Assembly (NCBI GenBank): GCA_016710275.1
Contig: JADJXS010000001.1
Coordinates: 1,736,001-1,800,000 of the forward strand
DNA length: 64,000 nt
Reading direction: 5' to 3'
From: Phycisphaerales bacterium
GTDB taxonomy: Bacteria; Planctomycetota; Phycisphaerae; UBA1845; Fen-1342
Positions within the stretch are counted from its first letter, which is position 1, and each line of letters begins with the position of its first letter. The notes under the pieces were generated by a model. It ran no database searches, was not told where the DNA came from, and saw nothing but the letters and a program-made list of their open reading frames with translations. Positions 53,635 to 61,000 of this stretch are shown here, piece by piece. The translations under genes and the position numbers were made by a program.

Positions 53635-54447
53635 ATGCTGTGCCACCGAAGCATGGTCGTTCTGTGGGCGATCGGGATGATTCTGCTGGCGGGCGCAGCT
53701 CACGCCCGGGCCTCGTTTCACTTCATGCAGATCGAAGCCGTCATCGGCGGCATCGACGGCGACACCTCGGCGCAGGCGATCCAGCTCCGCATGCGCGCCA
53801 GCGGCCAGAACGGCGTTTCTCAGGCGCGCATCCGCGCCCATGACGCGACGGGCTCGAACCCGGTTCTGATCATTGACTTCGCCTCGGACGTGCTCAACGC
53901 CGGGCCTTCTCCCTTCACGATCGGAGCCTGTTGCGCGCCGAACGGCAGTTGTGCGGAAGTGGCGGAGTCCGAGTGCGTGCTATCCGGCGGCGTCTTTCTG
54001 GGACTGGAGACTTTGTGCGCTCCAAGTCCGTGTTCCGGCGGTGGCATCAGCGGCAGCCAGGGGGGCGCGTGCTGCATCCCGGGCGAGTCTTGCCAGCTGC
54101 GACTCGCCGATGACTGCCTGCTCAACGGCGGCTTTTATTTCGGCCTCGGTTCGTCGTGCTTATCGATCCCCTGCGGCGCCGTCGGCACCATCCCCGGGGA
54201 TGCCAACTGCGATGGAACCATGAACGGCTTCGACACGAACCCGTGGGTCATCGCGCTGTTGAACATCGAATCGCTGACGCCGCCCCCGGAATATGTCGCC
54301 GAAGTCCGCACCAACGCGGCCTTGTGCTGGAACGGGCGCCGCCTGTGGGGCGACATGAATTGCGATGGGGCGCTCAACAACTTCGACATCGACCCATTCA
54401 TCTCGTGCCGGATCTTTCCGCCGCCCGGGGGATGTCAGTGTCCGTAA
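53635..54447 (+). CDS. Secreted Cys-rich repeat protein with dockerin-like tail (copy B, shortened)
   Basis: 270 residues. After the signal peptide it repeats the FHFMQIEAVIGG opening of copy A for about 60 residues up to DFASDVLNAG. It then jumps to PSPFTIGACC, so about 130-150 residues of the N-terminal domain present in copy A are missing without a frameshift. Only two Cys-rich repeats remain, followed by the paired tail loops GDANCDGTMNGFDTNPW (first loop degenerate) and DMNCDGALNNFDIDPF. The ATG at 53635 follows AAGGGGA. It lies 138 nt after copy A, a tandem duplication. Confidence 0.75.
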   Translation: MLCHRSMVVLWAIGMILLAGAAHARASFHFMQIEAVIGGIDGDTSAQAIQLRMRASGQNGVSQARIRAHDATGSNPVLIIDFASDVLNAGPSPFTIGACCAPNGSCAEVAESECVLSGGVFLGLETLCAPSPCSGGGISGSQGGACCIPGESCQLRLADDCLLNGGFYFGLGSSCLSIPCGAVGTIPGDANCDGTMNGFDTNPWVIALLNIESLTPPPEYVAEVRTNAALCWNGRRLWGDMNCDGALNNFDIDPFISCRIFPPPGGCQCP

Positions 54448-54462
54448 GTCCCGCAGCGCCGC

Positions 54463-57363
54463 TCAGCGCCAGCCCATCAGCAGGTTGCCCAGTGCCGCAG
54501 GTGAGTAGCAATGCCCGCGCGCGCCGGACCAGGATGAATATTCGCCGCGGGTCGCATCCAGCCGCGTGACGTTCACCCCCCAGATGGGGCTGCGCGGCGC
54601 AGCGCGGCCGACGGGAGTCCCGATGGACGACAGCGGCAGCGCCAGCTCCACGGTCCATGCGCCGGATTCCGTCCGAACGGCCACGCGCGCATCACATCGC
54701 CACTCTTCCGTCGGGCCGATGGGCGGGTCGGTTCGACCGCCGATTCGCGCCGTCAGCAGGCCGCTGGGCTTGACCTGCAGCGCGAAGAGGTCGCCGCTGC
54801 CGCCGCGCGTGACGTTGACGGGAGAGAGCAGGATTTCGACCACGTCCTGCCCCCACGGGATCGCGCCATCCACCGGCACGTCATTGTCCGCGCTCCAGAG
54901 CGGAGGCATGCCGGCCGGCAGAGCGCAGCGAACCGCGGCATAGAAAAAGCGCTCGTCCACGGCGAAGAACGCCTGCGTCGGGTGGGCCGGTCGCCCGGAG
55001 CCGTCCGGGCCGTCGCCGCGGCCGAGGCGGAAGTCGCCGGCGGTGTTGGAGGGCATCAGCGCCCAGTCGGAAAGATCGCCGTCGATGCGCGGCGTCACGT
55101 CGGTGAATGGGGCGGCGGCCAGCGCCAGCCGGCAGGGCACGTCGAAGGCGCCGATTTCCGGTGAGTCGAAGCGCGCAGTGAATTGAAACACGCCGTCCAG
55201 GCTGTAGGCGGCGGACTGCAGCTCCATCTCCAGCGTCGTGCGCCGCCGGCCGTCCGGAGGCAGCGTGACAGCCAACGGACCCGGGGAGCGCCATCCGATC
55301 GGCGGCGACGGGACGCTCCAGGCGCCCGTGACGGGCCGCTCGGTGCGATTGGCCGCGTGCACGAAAACCTCAGCGCGGATTCTCTCCCCGTCGGAGGTGA
55401 GGCGCACGCCGCCCGCCCGTGCTTCGAGCGGCGCAGCGCTCTGCATCAGGCGCGCCCAGCCGGACAGGATCATCACCTGCCGAGTGCTGCCGGAATCAGA
55501 GGGGACATACTCATTGAGCAACTCCTGCAGGAGCAGCTCGCGCGCCAGCTCATACGCTCCCGGATCCTTCGGCCAGCCGGACTCGAGCACGGTCAGCGGG
55601 TCATCCAGACAGGCGTCAGTGAAGGCGTGACGCATCATGCGACGCGCGGTCGTTCGCGCCAGCAGCCCTTTGCCGGCTCCGTCGAGCAGTTGCAGCAGTG
55701 CGTGATCCTGCAACCCGGCGCGCAGCCGCTTGAGCCGTGCGGAGGGCAGCACCCATCCCGGCAGGCCGAAGGCCTCGCCCGGGTAGACCAGCGCCGCCCC
55801 CTCTACCGTGGGCGGCGCACCGGGCCGGATTCGAATCGCGTCGGCCGCCCCTTCGATCCATACGCCGTTCGCGCCATAGCGGAAGGCCATCCAGCCGATG
55901 GCGCGCGGGTCCGTGGCCGGCGCTTCGACGCGCAGGCTGGGGCTGTAGGGCGGATGATCCGGCATGAACCAGGTCTCGGCGCCACGCGCCTGGCGCGTGC
56001 TCATCGCCTCGGGCTCATAGAGGGAAGCGGGCGGCGCGAGCGCGGCGGACGGCGGCGGATCGACCCCGGGCGCCTGAAACCACCCGAGCGAGCGCGGCGA
56101 GCGCGCCGGCAGGTGCAGCAGCAACGGGGCTTGGGCATCCGCGCGGCGCAGAATTTCAGCGGCGCGAAGCGTCGTGGCCACGCCATCACTCGATAGCGGC
56201 ATCGGCGCCGTGGGCCGAACCCAGGTCTGCGCGGTCCAGCGCCGCTCGGCGAAGTGCCGTCGGCACTCGCGGTAGTAGTCGGCCAGCAGCCGGGCGTATG
56301 CGGCGGAGGCCACCCCGCCGTTGGTCGCGGCGTCGGGAAAGCGCGTCGAGAGGGGGAGCGCCCAGGCGGGCAGCGGTCGCCGATCGGCAAACAGGCTGCC
56401 ATCGAGCCAGCGACCCACCAGCGCGTCATAGGGGGTCCAGTCCAGCTCGATGCCGGACTCGGCGACGGGCCGGTACTTGGGGAACCCGGCCCACAGAATC
56501 GGCGCGACGCGGTGCTCGTGCAGCAGTGAGATCGCCGAATCGACGATGTGAATCGCGGGCGCGTGGGCGGCCGATTCGGGAATCAGGCGTGCATCCTCTG
56601 CGCGCAGCCGATCCCAGCCGGAATTCGGACCCAGCAAGCCGCGCGGATCCACTGTGCCGATCAGCGGCAGCGATCCCTCCGAGGGCAGCGCCAGCGGTAG
56701 AACGAGCAGCCGCAGGCTGATCGTCTCCAGCGGCGCAGCGCGCGGCGAATCGGCGTCACGAATCTCGATGCGGGCGGCGTACTCGCCGGGCGAGGTTGCC
56801 GGGGGGATTCGCAGGTCGAGCCAGGCCGCCTGCGGTTGCGCTCCGGCAAGCACGAGCGGACCGCCGCCCGCGGTGGCGTTCCAGGGAACGAGAACGTCGC
56901 CGATCAGCAACGGCGTGGCGGATTGCCCGGTGTGAGCGGGATACCAGGAGCGGAACGAATCGACCCGCACCGGCTGCACGCGCAACAGGGTGGCGATGGT
57001 CGCGGCCGGGATCGTGCCGCCCGGGCCGGAGAAGTCCCCGGTGCGGATGTCGATGCGTCGCCCGGAGGGGCTTGACGAGCGCAGGGCGAGTTGGAGGGCG
57101 ACTACCTCGCCGATTGCTCCGCGCAGGCGGATTTCGCGCCGCGCCGCGGAAAACAGGTCGCTCTCTGGGCGGGGCGTCGGATCGCGATAGACGTCGCGCT
57201 CGGCGCCGACCGCCCAGAACTCGACGGCCGGGCCGGGGCGCAGCTCCGTGCAGCCCGGCAGCGCCAGCAGGGCGACGGCCGCAAGAAGCAAGGTCTGCAC
57301 CGCGCACCCGGTTCGAGCGGCAGCCGACAGACCTAGCGAGCAGACAGCGTGGGTTCGCTCCAC
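54463..57363 (-). CDS. Large lipoprotein, glycoside hydrolase 123-like (DUF4091) with C-terminal CBM9-like domain
   Basis: 966 residues. A lipobox LPGC places the lipidated Cys near 38. Residues about 45-230 form beta-sandwich modules (VALQLALRSS, PPATSPGEYAARIEI). About 230-620 is a TIM-barrel-like region of the GH123/DUF4091 kind, with WFMPDHPPYSP and RAIGWMAFRYGANGVWIEG. The last 150 residues resemble a family 9 carbohydrate-binding module (RIDGDLSDWA, FYAAVRC, DVVEILLSP, WTVELALPLSSI). I cannot assign the catalytic pair. GTG at 57363 has GAGG 7 nt upstream; it overlaps the next gene by 31 nt. Confidence 0.68.
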   Translation of the reverse strand: MERTHAVCSLGLSAAARTGCAVQTLLLAAVALLALPGCTELRPGPAVEFWAVGAERDVYRDPTPRPESDLFSAARREIRLRGAIGEVVALQLALRSSSPSGRRIDIRTGDFSGPGGTIPAATIATLLRVQPVRVDSFRSWYPAHTGQSATPLLIGDVLVPWNATAGGGPLVLAGAQPQAAWLDLRIPPATSPGEYAARIEIRDADSPRAAPLETISLRLLVLPLALPSEGSLPLIGTVDPRGLLGPNSGWDRLRAEDARLIPESAAHAPAIHIVDSAISLLHEHRVAPILWAGFPKYRPVAESGIELDWTPYDALVGRWLDGSLFADRRPLPAWALPLSTRFPDAATNGGVASAAYARLLADYYRECRRHFAERRWTAQTWVRPTAPMPLSSDGVATTLRAAEILRRADAQAPLLLHLPARSPRSLGWFQAPGVDPPPSAALAPPASLYEPEAMSTRQARGAETWFMPDHPPYSPSLRVEAPATDPRAIGWMAFRYGANGVWIEGAADAIRIRPGAPPTVEGAALVYPGEAFGLPGWVLPSARLKRLRAGLQDHALLQLLDGAGKGLLARTTARRMMRHAFTDACLDDPLTVLESGWPKDPGAYELARELLLQELLNEYVPSDSGSTRQVMILSGWARLMQSAAPLEARAGGVRLTSDGERIRAEVFVHAANRTERPVTGAWSVPSPPIGWRSPGPLAVTLPPDGRRRTTLEMELQSAAYSLDGVFQFTARFDSPEIGAFDVPCRLALAAAPFTDVTPRIDGDLSDWALMPSNTAGDFRLGRGDGPDGSGRPAHPTQAFFAVDERFFYAAVRCALPAGMPPLWSADNDVPVDGAIPWGQDVVEILLSPVNVTRGGSGDLFALQVKPSGLLTARIGGRTDPPIGPTEEWRCDARVAVRTESGAWTVELALPLSSIGTPVGRAAPRSPIWGVNVTRLDATRGEYSSWSGARGHCYSPAALGNLLMGWR

Positions 57364-58403
57364 CCTTGCACCTCGTAGAGCTTCGCAGGGCGCTCAGCCT
57401 GCCCGGTGCGGGCGGCGAGATAAATTGTCTCGATCAGCGCCAGCAGAGCCAGGCAGCGCGACCGCTCTTCGTCGGGCGCTCCCGCTTCGCGGGTGGCGGC
57501 GCGAGTCCGGATGCGCCGGCTGAGACAGCGCTCGATGAAGTGTGCGAGGTCCGCGCGCAGGCGCTCAGCGGCGGAGGGCAGCGCGCGGTCATCGACAACC
57601 CGGCCATCGGCGGTTCTCACGATCAACCCATCGTCGCGCAGCTCCAGGCTGCGATCGGCGTGGTGGACCGTCGTGGAACAGGCGGGCGGCGCGACGTCCC
57701 AGACGGCGCTGACCACGGCCGTTCTCCCGTTGTCATAGCCCAGCAGCGCGGCCGCCACGTCCTCCGTCTCGCGCGGCGCAGCGCTGCTGCGTCTCCGCCG
57801 GGTTGTGACGGCCTGCACGCGCTGCGGCAATCCGCAGGTCATCAGCAGCGCTTCGAGCGCGCCCGCCGCGCTGTGCAGCAGCACGCCGCCGCCTGCATCC
57901 AGGGCGCTGGAGCGCCAGTGATCGAGCGTCGGACCGGGTGCGGCGACGCGCACGTCCGCGTGCTGCGGGGATGGCTCCTCGATCAGGCCCAGCGCCCAGC
58001 GGACATGCTCGGCCGCGTGCGTCCACCAGCTTTCGACGCCGAGTACGCATTCGGCCTCGCGCGCGGCCGTGAACAGCGCAGCCGCCTCATCGAACCGCCG
58101 GGCGGCCGGATGCGCGAGCCAGACATGGATCCCATGCGAGAGGGCCACGCGGGCGATTTCATCCGCGATGCGAGGGCTTGTGCGGATCGCGACGGCGTCC
58201 AATTCGCTCTGCGCCACCAGCACCCGGATGTCGTCGTGCCACGCCGGTCCGGCGGACGCGGCGCTCTGACGCATGCCGCCCTGCGCGACCAATTCGACGG
58301 AAGGGTGCGCGAGTGCCGCGGCGATGCCGGCGACGGCCGCGTCATCGGCGATCAGACCGACCCGCAGAGGCGGCGGGGCTTCATTGTGAGTCGCGCTGCT
58401 CAT
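57333..58403 (-). CDS. Gfo/Idh/MocA-like protein with degenerate cofactor site
   Basis: 356 residues with the outline of the Gfo/Idh fold: LRVGLIADDAAVAGIAAAL at the first strand, LDAVAIRTSPRIADEIARVALSHGIHVWLAHP after it, then a C-terminal substrate domain with DAGGGVLLHSAAGALEAL. The GxGxxG glycines are replaced by ADDAAVAG, and the EKP motif with its catalytic Lys is AHP. It probably no longer works as a normal oxidoreductase. Its end overlaps the start of the GH123-like gene, so the two are co-expressed. The ATG at 58403 was chosen; the frame is open to 59093. Confidence 0.7.
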   Translation of the reverse strand: MSSATHNEAPPPLRVGLIADDAAVAGIAAALAHPSVELVAQGGMRQSAASAGPAWHDDIRVLVAQSELDAVAIRTSPRIADEIARVALSHGIHVWLAHPAARRFDEAAALFTAAREAECVLGVESWWTHAAEHVRWALGLIEEPSPQHADVRVAAPGPTLDHWRSSALDAGGGVLLHSAAGALEALLMTCGLPQRVQAVTTRRRRSSAAPRETEDVAAALLGYDNGRTAVVSAVWDVAPPACSTTVHHADRSLELRDDGLIVRTADGRVVDDRALPSAAERLRADLAHFIERCLSRRIRTRAATREAGAPDEERSRCLALLALIETIYLAARTGQAERPAKLYEVQGWSEPTLSAR

Positions 58404-58411
58404 CGTATAAT
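58384..58411 (+). promoter_or_regulatory. Candidate sigma-70 promoter
   Basis: TTGTGA (58384-58389), 16 nt, then TATAAT (58406-58411), 38 nt before the ATG at 58449. This is the best-looking promoter in the window. It lies over the start codon of the divergent Gfo/Idh-like gene. Confidence 0.5.
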
Positions 58412-58448
58412 CCGGTCGCGGCGGGTTGCGCGCCGCGGAGGCGGGCAC

Positions 58449-59462
58449 ATGCGGGTACGGTGGCTCGGTGCGCTGCTGCTCGGTACGTCGTCGGCATTCG
58501 CCGCGGCGGACATTCTGCGCGCGTCGGCCGCTTCCTGCCACTGGTCGGAGGACATTCGCGCCGCGCGAACCGATCTTCCCCTCGCGCGACATGCCCCGCG
58601 GAAAGACGATGGCGGCCCGTTGCCGCCGACGGGTGCCGAGCCGGCGGCCGATCCCGATCCACCCGGGGACGAACAACCACCCGCGGACGCGGGCGCCGGC
58701 TCCGCCGCGGACGAATCCTCGGGCGGGGGTGGGTCTTCCGCAGCAGGCGATGTCTCGATTGCGGCCGACGAAGCGGAGCGGCGGCTGATCGCGGCGTTCG
58801 AAGCGGCGGATGCAGGCCGGCTGCGCACCGCGCTGCGCGACACGCAGTCGCTGCTGCTGCGCGCGAAGCCGCCCGTGATCAGTCGGCTCGAAGAAGTGAC
58901 GCGCGCCCGGCGGAAGATCGAGCTTTCGGAGTGGCTGGCGCGGCTGCGGATCGACGCGGAGCTGGCCGCCGCACGCGGCCGCGTGGTGCGGATCTCTTAC
59001 GCAACTCCGTACGAAGCGCCCGCGCTGGGGCGATTGTTGCAGGCGGAGGCGGATCAGCGGCTGGCGCGCGAGTTCGCCGGCCTGAGCCTGCACCAGTGGC
59101 TGACGGGCGAAGAGGAGTATTCGGAACTATCGCCGGATGCCTCGCAAATGGCGACCGAACTGCGACTGGTCGCGGGCTTTCTCAGTGCGCGGCTGCGCCA
59201 CGATCCGGCATTACGCGTGGATCGCGCGGCGCGCGCGCAGGTGCTGCGGACGCGGGATGATGCGGCCCGTCTCGTCGCGCAGATCACCGACCTGCCCGGT
59301 TTCACGTCTTTGGGAACGATCGACGACCCGACGCGATCCGCGCAGCGCGGACCGAGCACACCGCCAACTATCCCTGCGGTGCCTGAGCGGCCCGTCATGC
59401 CGACTCCCCCCAATGCACCCGCGACCGCGCCGGTTGCCCCGGAAGGATCAGGCCCCGGATGA
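58449..59462 (+). CDS. Secreted Ala/Pro-rich protein of unknown function
   Basis: 337 residues. An N-terminal signal segment ends near AFAAAD. Residues about 45-100 are a Pro/Gly/Asp-rich linker. Residues about 105-290 are a helical domain (ADEAERRLIAAFEAADAGRL, RLEEVTRARRKIELSEWLARLRI), and the C-terminus is another Pro-rich stretch. No family is recognised. GGAGG lies 7 nt before the ATG. Its stop overlaps the purC start as ATGA, which couples an exported protein to a purine gene, an odd pairing. Confidence 0.68.
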   Translation: MRVRWLGALLLGTSSAFAAADILRASAASCHWSEDIRAARTDLPLARHAPRKDDGGPLPPTGAEPAADPDPPGDEQPPADAGAGSAADESSGGGGSSAAGDVSIAADEAERRLIAAFEAADAGRLRTALRDTQSLLLRAKPPVISRLEEVTRARRKIELSEWLARLRIDAELAAARGRVVRISYATPYEAPALGRLLQAEADQRLAREFAGLSLHQWLTGEEEYSELSPDASQMATELRLVAGFLSARLRHDPALRVDRAARAQVLRTRDDAARLVAQITDLPGFTSLGTIDDPTRSAQRGPSTPPTIPAVPERPVMPTPPNAPATAPVAPEGSGPG

Positions 59463-60421
59463 CCCGCGCCGTCGCTGCCGCCGTGGAGCGTACCGATCTC
59501 CCGGGCCTTGTCATGCGCGGCAAGGTGCGGGACATCTATGCCGCCGGCGATGACCTGTTGATCGTCGCGACCGATCGCATCTCAGCGTTCGACGTCGTGA
59601 TGTCGCGGCCCGTGCCGGGGAAGGGCGTGCTGCTCACGCAGATGAGCCGCTTCTGGTTGGAGACGCTGCCGGCCTGTCGCCCGCATCACCTGCGGTATGT
59701 CGTGGACGAGACGCACATTCCGCCCGGATTCGAGCCGCAAGCGGCGCTGCTTTGCGGTCGGGCGCAATGCGTGCGGCGGGCGAGGGTGCTGCCGGTGGAG
59801 TGTGTGGCGCGCGGCTATCTCGTCGGCGGGGGATGGAAAGAGTATCAGGCGGGCGGAAGCGTCAGCGGGGTGTCGCTTCCGGCGGGCCTGCGGATGGCCG
59901 AGCGGCTTTCGGAGCCCATTTTCACGCCGAGCAGCAAGGCCGCGACCGGACACGATGAGCCGATTTCGTTCGAGCAGGCGGTGGCCGCGGCCGAGCGATT
60001 CGCCGTCGAGGCCGGATTCGGAGCGGAACAGGGGCGGCGCTGGATGCACGAAGCGCGTGACCGGACGCTGGCGATCTACGCTGCGGCAGCGCGACACGCC
60101 TTGGATCGCGGCGTCATCGTCGCGGATACGAAATTCGAGTTCGGCGTGGCGGGCGGAGAGCTGTTGCTGGTCGATGAAGTGCTGACGCCCGATTCATCCC
60201 GGTTCTGGCCTGCGGATCGATATGCCGTCGGTCGCAATCCGCCCAGCTATGACAAACAGTACCTGCGGGACTATCTCGAGTCTGTCGCGTGGAACAAGCA
60301 GCCGCCGCCGCCGCCGATCCCCGATGCGGTGATTGCGCAAACGCGTGCGAAGTACGTCGAGGCGTTCGAGCGGCTGACGGGGTTGCGCGCCGCGCAAGTG
60401 CTTCGAGAGGCGGACGCGTAA
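59459..60421 (+). CDS. purC: Phosphoribosylaminoimidazole-succinocarboxamide synthase PurC
   Basis: 320 residues. PurC joins aspartate to CAIR with ATP in purine synthesis. GKVRDIYAAGDDLLIVATDRISAFDVVM at the N-terminus, LPVECVARGYLVGGGWKEY, PIFTPSSKAATGHDEPISF, DTKFEFG and LLVDEVLTPDSSRFWP are the family blocks in order. The length suits the longer, eukaryote-like bacterial form. It starts in a 4-nt overlap with the upstream gene. A strong hairpin follows the stop, ending the transcript opposite the selenoprotein gene. Confidence 0.96.
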   Translation: MTRAVAAAVERTDLPGLVMRGKVRDIYAAGDDLLIVATDRISAFDVVMSRPVPGKGVLLTQMSRFWLETLPACRPHHLRYVVDETHIPPGFEPQAALLCGRAQCVRRARVLPVECVARGYLVGGGWKEYQAGGSVSGVSLPAGLRMAERLSEPIFTPSSKAATGHDEPISFEQAVAAAERFAVEAGFGAEQGRRWMHEARDRTLAIYAAAARHALDRGVIVADTKFEFGVAGGELLLVDEVLTPDSSRFWPADRYAVGRNPPSYDKQYLRDYLESVAWNKQPPPPPIPDAVIAQTRAKYVEAFERLTGLRAAQVLREADA

Positions 60422-60425
60422 AGCA

Positions 60426-60465
60426 GGCGGGCCTTCGACCGCTCGTTGCCGGTCGAAAGCCCGCC
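60426..60465. terminator. Bidirectional stem-loop between purC and the selenoprotein gene
   Basis: Fifteen-base arms (60426-60440 and 60451-60465) pair with one mismatch around a 10-nt loop. It begins 5 nt after purC and ends 19 nt after the selenoprotein stop on the other strand. Confidence 0.75.
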
Positions 60466-60483
60466 ATCCCGCGCCGCGGCTCG

Positions 60484-60714
60484 TCAGGGCTTCTTCAGCC
60501 GCTCCAGCGCCGTCAGCACTTCGTCCGGTTCGGGGAAGCGCCCGACCTTGTGCTTGCTGAACACGAGCTGATCGCCGGCGCGAACGTCGAATATGCCGCC
60601 GCCGCCGCCAATCAACTCCGCATCCAGGTCCAGGGCGTCCTTGATCTCGGCCGCCAAACTGGCGGCCTTGGGCAGGTAGTTTCACTGGGTGCAGTATGTG
60701 ATGGAAACCTTCAC
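60484..60714 (-). CDS. SelW/Rdx-family selenoprotein with in-frame UGA (CxxU)
   Basis: 76 residues if the TGA at 60682-60684 is read as selenocysteine (residue 11). The start is GTG at 60712-60714 with AAAGGAG 6 nt upstream, giving MKVSITYCTQ-U-NYLPKAASL. The C-T-Q-U motif is the CxxU redox site of SelW/SelT/Rdx proteins. The rest also fits that thioredoxin-like family: a Gly-rich turn, IFDVRAGDQLVFSK, then the KVGRFPEPDEV motif, and a final helix, ending at a normal TGA (60484-60486). A perfect hairpin follows the internal TGA. The family probably acts as a thiol redox protein. Automatic annotation would miss or truncate it. Cys homologues exist widely. Confidence 0.88.
60649..60667 (-). promoter_or_regulatory. 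Bacterial SECIS-like stem-loop
   Basis: On the minus strand, 14 nt after the in-frame TGA, GGCCGCC and GGCGGCC form a perfect 7-bp stem around the loop AGTTT. A G lies among the first two loop bases, and the loop is about 22 nt from the UGA. Both fit the bacterial SECIS that recruits SelB. Confidence 0.75.
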
Positions 60715-61000
60715 AGTGCGCTCCTTTGACGGGGTTTGTTGGAATCCAGCGCCGAAACAGGCATTCTACCCCGCGCCGGGGGTCGCGGCCCAGTGGGGCA
60801 GCCGGGAATCAAGCCGCTCACCGCCCCCGGCCGCACGGCTTGGCGGGTTCGGATCGGCGGCCGCTGGTGGCCGGAACCGTCGTCAAAATCTGTCAGGCTG
60901 CTGCCGCGGGCGGGCGTGTGATGTAGACTGAAGGATGAGGCGAGGCGGCTGCGCGCAGAAGGCACGACCCCTGCCGGTCGGGAGCTTCGGGAGAACATCG

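Noticed and set aside
53635..54447. Treating the shortened Cys-rich paralogue as a pseudogene
   Set aside because: It keeps a signal peptide, ribosome site, open frame, Cys-repeats and tail; only an internal block is missing.
60682..60684. Reading the TGA as a nonsense mutation in a pseudogene
   Set aside because: The flanking sequence is intact on both sides, the TGA falls exactly at the second redox position of CxxC, and a SECIS-like hairpin follows. A random stop would be unlikely to meet all three.
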